In this document: in pieces, positions 1 to 8,781 of the stretch
Numbering within the stretch: the stretch's first letter is position 1
Layout: the number at the start of each line of letters is the position of its first letter
DNA from: FEN-1219 sp963817615
Lineage (GTDB): Bacteria; Pseudomonadota; Gammaproteobacteria; Steroidobacterales; Rariloculaceae
Direction of reading: 5' to 3'
Assembly: GCA_963817615.1 (NCBI GenBank)
Contig: CAWFPH010000002.1
Span: 2,108,001-2,172,000, forward strand
Length of the DNA: 64,000 bases
Notes under the pieces: model-generated
Database searches by the model: none
Told to the model about the DNA's origin: nothing
What the model saw: the letters and a program-made list of their open reading frames with translations, nothing else
Translations under genes and position numbers: made by a program

Positions 1-1617
1 GTGCGTCCGCTTGCGATCCTCACCGACATCGGCATTCGGCACAACGCCCTGATTCCGGGCGCCACGAGCCTGATCCGCTGGCAGAGCCATTGGCACGTGG
101 TGCGCCAGAGCTGGCCGTTCTTCCAGAACGATTTCGCCGGCAGGATCGCGAACCGCGTGATGCAGACGGCGAATGCGCTGCGCGAAAGCACGATGTCGAG
201 CATTCGCGCGGTCTGGTATATCGGGGTGTACGGCGTGACCGCGTTCGCGCTCGTAACGGCCAAGGACTGGCGCCTCGGCGTGCCGATCGTGATCTGGTTC
301 GGCGGCTATGCCGTGTTCCTACGCTATTTCGTGCCGCGCTTGCGCGAGCTGTCGCGCGCCAATTCCGAGGGCCGCTCGCTCGTGATGGGGCGGGTAGTGG
401 ACAGCTACACCAACATCCTCACCGTGAAGCTGTTCGCCCGCCTGAAGGACGAGGACGCGTACGTGCGCGAATCGATCGACGACCATCAGCGCGCGATCGC
501 ACGGCACATGGCGATGATCACCCGGTTCCAGTTTTGCCTCACGATGCTGAACGCCGCCCTGCTCGTCGGCATGACCGCGATCGGCCTCTCGCTTTGGGCC
601 GACGGCGTAGTCGGCGCGGGCGTCGTCGCGACCGCGCTGCCGCTCGCCTGGCAGACCGCCAACTCGGCCGGTTGGGTGAGTTGGGAAGTCACCGCGATCT
701 TCGAGAACATGGGGGTGGTGCAGGAAGGCATGGAGTCGATCGCGGTGCCGCTGCGCGGCGTCGACCGGCCCGGGGCGCGTCCGCTCACGGTCGTGCGCGG
801 GGAGATTCGCTTCGAAGACGTGACGTTCGGCTACGGCAGGAGCGACGCCGCACCGGTGCTCGAGCGGCTGGACTTGGCGATTCGGCCCGGCGAGCGCGTC
901 GGCATCGTCGGTCGCTCCGGCGCCGGCAAGTCGACGCTCGTGAACTTGCTGCTGCGGTTTCACGATCCGGAGTCCGGTCGCATCCTGATCGACGGGCAGG
1001 ACACGGCCGGCGTCACCCAGGAGACCCTGCGCGGCTCGATCGGCATGGTCACGCAGGATACTTCGCTGCTGCACCGCTCGATTGCGGCGAACATCCGCTA
1101 CGGTCGACCCGGGGCGGCGGACGTCGAGGTGATCGAGGCCGCGCGGCGGGCGCACGCGCACGAATTCGTTCTCGGGCTTTGCGATTGGAAAGGTCGTGCC
1201 GGCTACGAGGCGCATGTCGGCGAGCGCGGCGTAAAGCTGTCGGGCGGTCAGCGCCAACGCATCGCGCTCGCGCGCGTGATCCTCAAGGATGCGCCGATTC
1301 TCGTGCTCGACGAAGCCACCTCGGCGCTCGACAGCGAGGTCGAGCTCGCGATCCAGGAGCAGCTGCTCGGCCTCATGGAGGGCAAGACCGTGATCGCCAT
1401 CGCGCATCGGCTGTCGACCATCGCACGCATGGACCGGCTGATCGTGCTCGACGCGGGGCGCATCGTAGAGCAGGGGACGCATGCCGAGCTGCTCGCGCTC
1501 GAGGGTCACTACGCGACGCTCTGGCGGCATCAATCGGGCGGATTCCTCGCGGCCGACGTGCGGAGCCGCCTTCTCGACCCCGGCCGCCGCGTCGATCTCG
1601 AGCCGGCGGCCGTCTGA
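1..1617 (+). CDS. ABC exporter, fused permease/ATPase (MsbA-like), 5' truncated
   Basis: This is an inner-membrane ABC exporter half-transporter with its permease and ATPase in one chain. The reading frame is open from the first base, so the N-terminus and part of the first membrane domain lie outside the window. Membrane segments occupy about residues 60-245. The ATPase follows, with Walker A GRSGAGKST at about 304-312, signature LSGGQRQR at 413-420, Walker B and D-loop ILVLDEATSALDS at about 433-445, and an H-loop histidine in AHRLST. All catalytic motifs are intact, so the protein should be active. The substrate (lipid, peptide or drug) cannot be read from the sequence. The next gene, an OpgC-like acyltransferase on the same strand, starts 88 bp later and may be co-transcribed. 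Confidence 0.9.
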   Translation: MRPLAILTDIGIRHNALIPGATSLIRWQSHWHVVRQSWPFFQNDFAGRIANRVMQTANALRESTMSSIRAVWYIGVYGVTAFALVTAKDWRLGVPIVIWFGGYAVFLRYFVPRLRELSRANSEGRSLVMGRVVDSYTNILTVKLFARLKDEDAYVRESIDDHQRAIARHMAMITRFQFCLTMLNAALLVGMTAIGLSLWADGVVGAGVVATALPLAWQTANSAGWVSWEVTAIFENMGVVQEGMESIAVPLRGVDRPGARPLTVVRGEIRFEDVTFGYGRSDAAPVLERLDLAIRPGERVGIVGRSGAGKSTLVNLLLRFHDPESGRILIDGQDTAGVTQETLRGSIGMVTQDTSLLHRSIAANIRYGRPGAADVEVIEAARRAHAHEFVLGLCDWKGRAGYEAHVGERGVKLSGGQRQRIALARVILKDAPILVLDEATSALDSEVELAIQEQLLGLMEGKTVIAIAHRLSTIARMDRLIVLDAGRIVEQGTHAELLALEGHYATLWRHQSGGFLAADVRSRLLDPGRRVDLEPAAV

Positions 1618-1704
1618 CGCCGGCGCGGCGTTGTCGGGGACGACTGGAAGCCGCGCCGCGCCTGGGTGCTAGTACGGCGTCGAAACTCGCGCTATTAATT
1701 CGCC

Positions 1705-2820
1705 ATGAACCGCCGAACCGAGCTCGATTCACTCCGCGGCTTGTTGCTGCTGGTGATGGCGTTGACTCATTTGCCGACGCGCGTAAGCGCGTATGCGAAT
1801 CAGCCGCTCGGTTTCGTCTCCGCGGCCGAGGGTTTCGTGTTCCTCGCGGCGTTCGTTGCCGGCAGCTCCTATACTGCCGCGATCGTCGCAGAGGGTGCCG
1901 AACGGCTGCGTAACCGCTTTTGGACGCGCACGGTTCGGCTGTACGGGTATCACCTTGCGCTGCTCGCATTCGCGTTCACGATCGCCGCGGCGTTCGCCGC
2001 GCTCACGGGCCGCCCCGCGCTGCGCAATCTACTGACGTTCTACTTCGATTCGCCCACGGTCGCGATCATCAGCGGTCCGTTACTCTTGTACCAGCCGCCG
2101 CTGTTCGACATCTTGCCGATGTACATCGTGTTTCTCGCGCTCACGCCGTTCGTGCTCGAGGCTGCGACGAAGCATGGTTGGCGCAAGATCATCGGCGTGT
2201 CGCTCGTCCTGTGGATCGTTGCGCAGCTCGGCGTGCGCCGCTTCGTCTACGAGACGCTGGTGCCGACCACCGGGCTGTATTTTCCGCTCGATGCGGCAGG
2301 CTCGTTCGACGTGCTGGCCTGGCAATTTCTGTGGATCGCCGGTTTGCGCATCGGCGCCGGTCCGCACGGACCCGCGTTGCGAGCAGCGGCATCCTGGCGC
2401 GTCGTGGCGCCCGCGGTTGCGGTTGCGGCGCTGTTCTTTTGCTGGCGCCACCACATCGGCGCGTTATGGAATGCGCTCGAGCCGCTCGATCCGGCGCTCA
2501 ACAAGTGGGACTTGGGGCCCCTGCGGCTCGTGAACGTGGCGGCCGTCGGCATCGTGGTCGCCCGCACGTTGCTGCCGTTGCTCGGCTGGCTCCACGTGAG
2601 CGTGCTGTCGCTGCTCGGCCGCGCGTCGCTGCAAGTGTATTCCGCGCATCTGCTCGTCTGTATCGCGAGCCTCGCACTCGTCGTCGACGACGCCACTCCG
2701 CTCACCCTGCCGCAGGAATTGCTCGTGCTCGGCGTCACGCTTGCCGCGATGGTCTTCGTCGCGCGGCGCGCGGCCGCGAAACAGGCGCGGGCGAAGCTGC
2801 GGAGGCGGCTGTCGACCTGA
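1705..2820 (+). CDS. OpgC-family membrane acyltransferase
   Basis: This 371-residue polytopic inner-membrane protein begins MNRRTELDSLRGLLLL and has about ten hydrophobic segments. The early Asp/Arg-Gly (DSLRG) and His (ALTHLP) near the first helix are typical of the OpgC/acyltransferase-3 superfamily. OpgC itself transfers succinyl groups to osmoregulated periplasmic glucans. No opgG or opgH lies nearby, so glucan succinylation is only a family-based guess. The C-terminal tail is basic (KQARAKLRRRLST) and probably cytoplasmic. The stop codon sits in an imperfect inverted repeat (2817-2825 with 2849-2858) that also contains the stop codon of the convergent esterase gene. The repeat may act as a shared terminator, although no T-run follows it. 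Confidence 0.75.
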   Translation: MNRRTELDSLRGLLLLVMALTHLPTRVSAYANQPLGFVSAAEGFVFLAAFVAGSSYTAAIVAEGAERLRNRFWTRTVRLYGYHLALLAFAFTIAAAFAALTGRPALRNLLTFYFDSPTVAIISGPLLLYQPPLFDILPMYIVFLALTPFVLEAATKHGWRKIIGVSLVLWIVAQLGVRRFVYETLVPTTGLYFPLDAAGSFDVLAWQFLWIAGLRIGAGPHGPALRAAASWRVVAPAVAVAALFFCWRHHIGALWNALEPLDPALNKWDLGPLRLVNVAAVGIVVARTLLPLLGWLHVSVLSLLGRASLQVYSAHLLVCIASLALVVDDATPLTLPQELLVLGVTLAAMVFVARRAAAKQARAKLRRRLST

Positions 2821-2854
2821 GGGCCTTGTTGGCTCGCGCTGCCGCGCAGGCCCC

Positions 2855-3913
2855 TCAGCTTCGATCGCGCTTGCTGCGCTCGACGTGCCGGTCGATCCAA
2901 TCGAGCACGAGGTCTGCGAGCTGATCGCTGTTCCTGTCCTGCATCAGCATGTGGCTGTTGCCCTTGATGCCCATCTCCGGTAGATGCATCAGCACGGCGT
3001 CGCCGCCCGCAGCCTTCAGCTGGCCGATGAACCGTTTGCAGGTCTCGTACGACTGCGCCCAGCTCACGGGTCCGCCGGTCACGTCGCCCAAGTGGTCGCC
3101 GAACATCACGAGCGTCGGAATCTTCGCGAGCGTCGCGAGCTGCACGGGCGTGAGGTCCGTCGCGCACGGCATTTCGATCGACACGATGCCCTTGATGCCC
3201 TGCGGATCGATGAGAGCGGCCTGCTCCGGGAAGAAGCCCGATTCCGAGTGGCCGATCAGCACGGCGCCCTCGAGCTTAACGCCGAGCGCGGCCATCTGGC
3301 TCCAGGTGGGGTTGGGGCTCTGCGGCAGCGTCGAGTTGAGATCGGGGATCATCTGCTTGTAGAGCTCGTCGATCGAGCCCATCGGGAACTGCTCGTCGGC
3401 AAAAGCCTCGCCGTACTTCGGACCGAAGCGGAATACCGTCCAAGCGATTTGATGCGTCGCATCGAGGATGCTCGGCATCTCCGCGGGCGCCGACCGGCCC
3501 GCGCGTACGGCCGCGAACGCCGTCGGATCGAAGCCCGAGCGCGCCCGCGACACTTGGTCCGCGAGGTATACGGAGCGATCCTTGCGCACGAAATACTCGC
3601 TCCAACCCATGCGGCCGTCGGGCGTCGTCTCCCACGTCTTGCTGCTCAGGCAGCAACCGTGAACCATGACGACCGGAACGTGCTGATCGCCCTTCATCGG
3701 GATCTGATATTGCACGTACATCTGGTTCACGGTGATCTCGCCCGATTGCGCCGGGATCGGACCGACGGCCGTCTGCGTGACGGTCTTCGATTCGCCGCCG
3801 ACGAAGAAGCTGCCTTGCTCTTTGATCGTGAGCGGCGTGCTCTTTTCAGCGTTGAGCGGCGTGGTGAACGCGAGCAGCGCGAGCAGCGCGAGCGGCGGTC
3901 GGCGAGCGAGCAT
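2855..3913 (-). CDS. Secreted alpha/beta-hydrolase esterase with Cys-Cys oxyanion motif
   Basis: This 352-residue protein has a Sec signal peptide (MLARRPPLALLALLAFTTPLNA), so it is exported. An alpha/beta-hydrolase fold follows. HGCCLS is the oxyanion-hole region, GHSESG the nucleophile elbow, a Glu in IVSIEMP probably serves as the acid, and GNSHML carries the C-terminal catalytic His. Adjacent cysteines at the oxyanion position and Glu instead of Asp recall the Alcaligenes 713-type esterase, which has a strained vicinal disulfide. That assignment is from memory of the family. The ATG is preceded by GGAGGA. It diverges from the nuclease gene across 86 bp. The substrate is unknown, probably a small ester or lactone. 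Confidence 0.8.
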   Translation of the reverse strand: MLARRPPLALLALLAFTTPLNAEKSTPLTIKEQGSFFVGGESKTVTQTAVGPIPAQSGEITVNQMYVQYQIPMKGDQHVPVVMVHGCCLSSKTWETTPDGRMGWSEYFVRKDRSVYLADQVSRARSGFDPTAFAAVRAGRSAPAEMPSILDATHQIAWTVFRFGPKYGEAFADEQFPMGSIDELYKQMIPDLNSTLPQSPNPTWSQMAALGVKLEGAVLIGHSESGFFPEQAALIDPQGIKGIVSIEMPCATDLTPVQLATLAKIPTLVMFGDHLGDVTGGPVSWAQSYETCKRFIGQLKAAGGDAVLMHLPEMGIKGNSHMLMQDRNSDQLADLVLDWIDRHVERSKRDRS

Positions 3914-3999
3914 CGAAAGTCCTCCAGATCGGCGGTTCGGCTGGGCGGCCGCACGGTGCGCGTCGGCTATAGTCGGCCGATTGTACGCATGGGAGCGTC

Positions 4000-4917
4000 A
4001 TGAGGGGTAAGGCGTCGAATCTGCTGCGCCGCGGTGTGCTCGCCGTGCTGCTCGCGCCGCGGCTTGCGGCCGCGTTCGGGCCCGACGGCCATCGCATTGC
4101 CGGCTTGCTCGCCGAGCCGCTGCTGTGCCCGGCCGCGCAGGCCCAAGTCCAAGCGCTCGGCCGCGGCGCTTCGCTGGCCGAGCTCGGCGTCTGGGCCGAC
4201 GAGGTTCGCAGCTCGCCGCAATGGCGGGACTCGGGGCCATGGCACTACATGAACGTGCCCGACCCGACGGCCGGCGGCGATCCGCTTGCGGCTGCGCGCA
4301 ACCAGATCGCGCGGTTTCGCCATCCTCCCGAAGGCGACGTGCTCGCGGCAATCGCGCGTTTTCGCTCCGAGCTCGCGGATCGCACGCGATCGCGCGCCCG
4401 GCGGCTCGATGCGCTGCGTTTTCTTACGCATTTCGTCGTCGACGTGCATCAGCCGCTGCACGTTGGGCGAGCGTCCGATCGTGGCGGCAACGACGTCCGA
4501 GTGCAGTACGGCGGGACGGTCGTGAACCTGCATCGGTTCTGGGACACCGACGTGATCGAGCTGCGGCACATGGCGCCGCAACGCTACGCCCGTCGGCTCG
4601 CGCCGCGCATCCGTCCGGCGGCGGCCGCCGCGCGTTCCGCGGGCGCGCCCGAGGACTGGGCCGCGGAGAGCCTCGCATTGCGCGCGACCGTGTACGATTT
4701 TCCTGCACGAGCGAGCGGCGGCAGGGCGATCGTGCTCGGCAGCGACTACGTGGCGGCCGCCGAGCGAGTGACGGACGAGCGGCTCGTGCAGGCAGCAGAG
4801 CGGCTGGCCGCGACATTGAACGGCGCGTTCTGCGCCGGCGGAGCGGCGCGCCGCCTGTCGGAGGGTCCGGCGGGTGCCTCGGACGGCGCGCCGAGGCTCG
4901 GCGCCTGGCGGCCGTGA
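4000..4917 (+). CDS. S1/P1-family zinc nuclease, secreted
   Basis: This 305-residue protein has a signal peptide ending around LAAA, which would leave FGPDGH at the mature N-terminus. S1/P1 nucleases bind three zinc ions through the mature N-terminal residue, several His and several Asp. The expected ligands are visible: the His of GPDGH, the Asp of WADEVR, the His of HYMN, the cluster HFVVDVHQPLH, and His and Asp in NLHRFWDTD. Such enzymes cleave single-stranded DNA and RNA and 3'-nucleotides in the periplasm or outside the cell. The usual mature Trp1 appears to be Phe here. GGGAG precedes the ATG. The last 25 residues are Gly/Ala/Pro-rich and look unstructured. Confidence 0.88.
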   Translation: MRGKASNLLRRGVLAVLLAPRLAAAFGPDGHRIAGLLAEPLLCPAAQAQVQALGRGASLAELGVWADEVRSSPQWRDSGPWHYMNVPDPTAGGDPLAAARNQIARFRHPPEGDVLAAIARFRSELADRTRSRARRLDALRFLTHFVVDVHQPLHVGRASDRGGNDVRVQYGGTVVNLHRFWDTDVIELRHMAPQRYARRLAPRIRPAAAAARSAGAPEDWAAESLALRATVYDFPARASGGRAIVLGSDYVAAAERVTDERLVQAAERLAATLNGAFCAGGAARRLSEGPAGASDGAPRLGAWRP

Positions 4918-5213
4918 ACCGCGCCCGCCCGGCGGGCGCGAATCCCACAAGCACGCCATCGTGGGCGCGACGCCGCTGCCCGACAAGTCGTTCGCGACCG
5001 CAACTTGCGGTCCTGGCCGAGGCGCACCGAGCGTTCCCCCGACGTGCTCGACCGGCCTCGCTACTATCCCGGCGTGGCTGCTGGGTCCGAAAAGTGAGAA
5101 TTCCGCGTTGGTCAGCAGTACGGCAGTCTCTATAATCCAGCGGCAGAAGAAGTCGCCGCCTGCGCTAGCACCGAGAAGGCCAACAACAACGCCCGCGACC
5201 GGCAAGGCACGAA
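4918..5213 (+). other. 296-bp intergenic region upstream of the MBOAT cluster
   Basis: This is the longest gene-free stretch in the window. Just after the nuclease stop it holds a GC-rich hairpin (arms 4920-4928 and 4932-4940, perfect 9-bp stem, 3-nt loop). No T-run follows, so it is at best a weak terminator. Further along lies the promoter at 5108-5136. I see no convincing small gene, RNA or repeat in the rest. Confidence 0.6.
5108..5136 (+). promoter_or_regulatory. Sigma-70-like promoter of the membrane protein/MBOAT cluster
   Basis: A perfect -10 hexamer TATAAT (5131-5136) lies 17 bp downstream of TTGGTC (5108-5113), which matches the -35 consensus only in its TTG. Transcription would start near 5143, leaving a 5' leader of about 70 nt before the ATG at 5214. 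An exact TATAAT is uncommon in DNA this GC-rich. Confidence 0.6.
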
Positions 5214-6197
5214 ATGAGCACCGCATTGGACCCGGCAAACCTCCGAAGATCCACGGCTTCCGTCCTGGTCGCTCGCTACGGACTCACGGCGGCGCGTCTC
5301 GCTGCGCTGGCCGTCACCGCCGGACTGATGGCGGTGCTGCCTTGGGATCGGTCGGCGGGCTACGGCGCTAGCGCGTATTTGAGTTTCGTGCTCAGTCTGG
5401 GATTTGCGCACTATGCCGCGTCCTTGATCTACGCGCGCCGCCAAATCGACGCGATCAGCAAGCACGTGGCAACACGCATCGCGCTCGGTGCGCTGCTCGC
5501 GTTGAGCGCCGCGATGTACCTGCTGCCGAAGAATCAAGAGATCGCGCTGATCGCGTACTTCGGAGTTCACCACGTTTTCAACGAGGTCTATCTGTCGCAC
5601 CGCGCGCTCGGAACGGCCTTCGCTCCCGTCGTGCGGCTCAGAATCGCGGCAATGGCACTCAATGGCGCCTTGTATGTCGCAGTTCTCGCGCGCGAGCCGC
5701 TGGTGGCTTATTTCGCCGGCCCCAAGGCGATCTCCGTTGCGGTCGGTGTCACCGCGGCAGCATTCGTTTGGGAGCTGATGCGCACCTCGCGGTATGTCCC
5801 GCGCGCGAGTCTCGCCAATCTGCTGTCGCTCGAGGTCGGCGGAGCGATTGTCGCGGTCGCAGTGCTCGCCTTCGGCCTGCAGTTGCGATTCATCGACGTC
5901 GTGCTCTACCACTTTGTGTTCTGGGCGCTATACCCGGCCATCCGCATTGCCACCGCGCGCGGCTTTGGACCGCTCACGCGGTACGCGACGCTCAACGCGT
6001 TATTGCTGGCCGGCGCGTTTGCCCTGTCGCCCGCGAGCGTATTGCGCTACAACCTCGTTGGCTCACCCTTTCTCGAGGGGTTTTACCTCTTCTCCTATTT
6101 GCATATCAGCGCGTCCTTCGCGCTCTCCGATCAGCATCCGAATTGGGTCATCGCGCTTTTCAGACGACCGCGCACGCTCATCGCCTCCCCGCAGTGA
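5214..6197 (+). CDS. Polytopic membrane protein of unknown function
   Basis: I do not recognise this 327-residue protein. Its N-terminal 20 residues are soluble (MSTALDPANLRRSTASVLVA). About eight hydrophobic segments follow, starting near residue 25 and ending near residue 310. Polar motifs within or next to membrane segments include LGFAHYA, GVHHVFNEVYLSHRALG and YLHISASFALSDQHPNW. These His-rich elements could form an active site, but that is inference. The gene ends 18 bp before the MBOAT acyltransferase and is the first gene behind the TATAAT promoter. A role in the same polysaccharide or lipid modification pathway, perhaps as an acceptor carrier or flippase-like partner, is plausible but unproven. 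Confidence 0.75.
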   Translation: MSTALDPANLRRSTASVLVARYGLTAARLAALAVTAGLMAVLPWDRSAGYGASAYLSFVLSLGFAHYAASLIYARRQIDAISKHVATRIALGALLALSAAMYLLPKNQEIALIAYFGVHHVFNEVYLSHRALGTAFAPVVRLRIAAMALNGALYVAVLAREPLVAYFAGPKAISVAVGVTAAAFVWELMRTSRYVPRASLANLLSLEVGGAIVAVAVLAFGLQLRFIDVVLYHFVFWALYPAIRIATARGFGPLTRYATLNALLLAGAFALSPASVLRYNLVGSPFLEGFYLFSYLHISASFALSDQHPNWVIALFRRPRTLIASPQ

Positions 6198-6215
6198 CGA
6201 CGGGCTGACCCGGCG

Positions 6216-7643
6216 ATGGTCTTCAATAGCCTCGAGTTTGCCGCGTTCTTCGTGATCGTGGTTGCGGTCTACGCGATGCTAGGCCATCGCAGTCAGAACT
6301 GGCTGCTGTTGGCGGCCAGCTACGTCTTCTACGGCGCCTGGGATTATCGATTTCTGGGCCTGCTGTTCTTGACGACGGTCGTCGACTTCCTCGTCGGAGT
6401 CGCGCTTGCACGGGAGGAGGCACAGGCCAAGCGCAAGCGCTTGCTCTGCGTGAGCCTTGCATTCAACCTCGGCGTTCTCGGCATCTTCAAGTACTTCAAT
6501 TTCTTCGCCGAAAGCCTCGTCGACATGGCGGCCGCGTTCGGCATGACCGTTTCGACGGTGCCGCTGAAAATAATTCTGCCGGTCGGCGTGTCGTTCTACA
6601 CGTTCCAATCGATGAGCTATACGATCGACGTATATCGACGACGCATCGACGCGTCGCGAAACCTCGCCGATTTCGCGCTTTATGTGGCGTTCTTCCCGCA
6701 GCTCGTTGCCGGTCCTATCGAGCGCGCTCGTCGCCTGCTTCCGCAAATCGAGAAGCCGCGACAGATGACGGCGGGAAAAATCGGCACGGGTCTATTTCTC
6801 GTCGTCCTCGGGCTGATCAAGAAAGTCGTTCTCGCCGACAATCTCGCCGGTCCCGTGGACAACGTCTTCAGCCAGTCCGGGCTGCCCGGCGAGCTCGTGG
6901 TCATGGGCTCGCTCTACTTCGCGTTCCAAATCTATTTCGATTTTTCGGGGTACTCCGATATCGCGCGGGGGCTTGCTCGCATTTTGGGATTCGAGCTGAT
7001 GGTCAACTTCCGGCAGCCGTTCTTCTCGAGAAGCCCCGGCGAGCTCCTGAGGCGTTGGCACATCAGCCTCGGCACTTGGCTGCGGGATTATTTGTTCCAA
7101 CCGCTCGGCGGAATGCGGCGCAGCAACCTGCTTACGCTGCGCAACATCACGATCACCATGGCGCTCGCGGGGCTATGGCATGGCGCGGCATGGAACTTCG
7201 TGCTTTGGGGCGTCTATGTCGCCGCCGCGCTCGTGGTCTATCGACTGTATGATCTTTACGTCCTTCCCGTGGTCGACCGCACTTTCGCGCCGTTCACGTG
7301 GAGCCGCTTCGCGCGTGCGGCGATTGCACGTGTCGTCATGTTTCTCGGCACCGTCTACGCTTTCATGATTTTCCGCGCGGGGAGCTTCTCGCAGATCGAG
7401 GACATGACGCTCGCGCTCGGGCATTTCGATTCGCTCGGGCCGATCGTGGTAATGGGAACGAAGCTCTTGGCTCTGACGGGCCCATTCATCGTGCTCGATT
7501 TCTGGGAGTATCGGCGCGACAAGGTCGACTCGTTCGTCCGGGCTCCTCTCTTGGTGCAGACCGCCGCCTATTCCGCCGGCTTTCTGCTGTTCCTGATGGT
7601 CGGCGAATACGATGCAGCCTCCTTCATCTACTTCCAGTTCTGA
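6216..7643 (+). CDS. AlgI-like MBOAT O-acyltransferase
   Basis: This 475-residue membrane-bound O-acyltransferase is close in length and pattern to AlgI, which moves acetyl groups across the inner membrane for periplasmic polysaccharide acetylation. The N-terminus MVFNSLEFAAFFVIV, FKYFNFF, PVGVSFYTFQSMSY, FPQLVAGPIERA and FDFSGYSDIARG are hallmark segments. The catalytic MBOAT His lies in LWHGAAWNF at residue 322. Complete motifs suggest an active enzyme. Its 3' end overlaps the SGNH-like gene by 32 bp, which implies translational coupling. AlgI-type proteins usually work with an SGNH/AlgX/AlgJ-type partner that finishes the transfer. The acceptor glycan is unknown because no alginate or cellulose genes are present. 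Confidence 0.93.
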   Translation: MVFNSLEFAAFFVIVVAVYAMLGHRSQNWLLLAASYVFYGAWDYRFLGLLFLTTVVDFLVGVALAREEAQAKRKRLLCVSLAFNLGVLGIFKYFNFFAESLVDMAAAFGMTVSTVPLKIILPVGVSFYTFQSMSYTIDVYRRRIDASRNLADFALYVAFFPQLVAGPIERARRLLPQIEKPRQMTAGKIGTGLFLVVLGLIKKVVLADNLAGPVDNVFSQSGLPGELVVMGSLYFAFQIYFDFSGYSDIARGLARILGFELMVNFRQPFFSRSPGELLRRWHISLGTWLRDYLFQPLGGMRRSNLLTLRNITITMALAGLWHGAAWNFVLWGVYVAAALVVYRLYDLYVLPVVDRTFAPFTWSRFARAAIARVVMFLGTVYAFMIFRAGSFSQIEDMTLALGHFDSLGPIVVMGTKLLALTGPFIVLDFWEYRRDKVDSFVRAPLLVQTAAYSAGFLLFLMVGEYDAASFIYFQF

Positions 7644-8781
7644 CGGCGCGAGGACCGAGGCGGGGGGGCGCAGGGTCCTGCGTGCGATGCTGCTTGCGCT
7701 CGTCGCATGTGTTTGCATCGACGTGGGATGCCGCATTGCACTGCCGCCGTCCGGAGCCGTGACCCGAAACAGCAGCGAACGTACGTTCCTGGCGCAATCG
7801 GAAACGCCGGACGTGCAGATCATCGGCGACTCCGTAGCCTATTTCGGCCTGATCTCGAGCGCGCTCGTCGATGATCCGAGCATCTACGTGCGAAACGATG
7901 CGCTGAGTGGCTCCTTGCTCCCGTACAGCTACTATGTGCTGCGCCGCGAGTTCGAGGCGGGCCGCATTCCGCGGGCGGTCGTTCTCGCTCACTCCCCCTT
8001 CGGCTTCGGTCAGCCGGCGATCCGCGAGATGGCCGCCACGTTCCTCGACTGGGAGGAACTCGCCGACCTTGCGTTGGACGGCGAATGGCAACAGGCGTTG
8101 TACGGTGCGCTCGCTCGATCGTCGTATATCCTCATGAATCGGCAGAGCTTCCGAAACTTGCTGATGTCGGGCGATTGGCGGTTCTTTGCGACACCGACGG
8201 CGAGCCACGTCCACAAGACGGTCTCCGACGTAGACTTGCTCGAGACTTATCGAACGAATGCGACCGCGAAGCGCCCCGTGGACGGCTGGAAGGGACCGAC
8301 GAATCTCGAGGCGCTGCACCAGCTCGCGATATTTCGAGTCAGACGCGAGACGGATCGCTATTTTCGCAAGTTGCTTGCGCTGGCCAAGGAATACGACGTG
8401 CCGGTCTTCTGGATCACGTTGCCGGTGTCGAGCTCGATCCGCGAGTCGTTGCGCGACACTCATTTCGAGGAGGATCTGTCCGCTTACTTGGCGCGATTCG
8501 AGCGCAGCGGCGACCTCATCGTGCTCGAGAGAAGCCTGTTGGCTTACGACGATCGCATGTTCGCCGACGAAATTCATCCGACCGTCGCGGTGACGGTCAG
8601 GTTCTCCTGCGAGCTCCGAAAGTTTGCCGCAGAGCTCGACGCGCAGCTCGCGCGTCACCCCGCTTCGCGGCCGGCGGTCCTCACGCCGGCCCGTGCAGCT
8701 GCGCTCGCCGAGCAGGTTCAGGCTCGCTCGATGCTCGCGGCGCTGTGCGAGCCGGTGTCGCTCTCGTCGACCACTGAATGA
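7612..8781 (+). CDS. SGNH-hydrolase-like partner of the MBOAT acyltransferase
   Basis: This 389-residue protein has an N-terminal membrane anchor at about residues 24-43 after a polar leader. A periplasmic SGNH-like domain follows. The block I motif IIGDSVAYFG places the candidate Ser at residue 74, and FADEIHP near residue 320 offers the Asp-x-x-His pair. The arrangement matches acetyltransferase/esterase partners of AlgI proteins (AlgX, AlgJ or DltD type), which complete O-acetylation of a glycan in the periplasm. The start lies inside the MBOAT gene. An internal ATG at 7687, just before the hydrophobic stretch, is an alternative. The last 64 bp run antisense through the 3' end of the facing glycosyltransferase gene. 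Specific substrate unknown. Confidence 0.75.
   Translation: MQPPSSTSSSDGARTEAGGRRVLRAMLLALVACVCIDVGCRIALPPSGAVTRNSSERTFLAQSETPDVQIIGDSVAYFGLISSALVDDPSIYVRNDALSGSLLPYSYYVLRREFEAGRIPRAVVLAHSPFGFGQPAIREMAATFLDWEELADLALDGEWQQALYGALARSSYILMNRQSFRNLLMSGDWRFFATPTASHVHKTVSDVDLLETYRTNATAKRPVDGWKGPTNLEALHQLAIFRVRRETDRYFRKLLALAKEYDVPVFWITLPVSSSIRESLRDTHFEEDLSAYLARFERSGDLIVLERSLLAYDDRMFADEIHPTVAVTVRFSCELRKFAAELDAQLARHPASRPAVLTPARAAALAEQVQARSMLAALCEPVSLSSTTE

Noticed and set aside
2817..2858. Bidirectional terminator between opgC-like and esterase genes
   Set aside because: Inverted repeat is imperfect (one bulge, 23-nt loop) and has no T-run on either strand. I mention it only in the gene entry.
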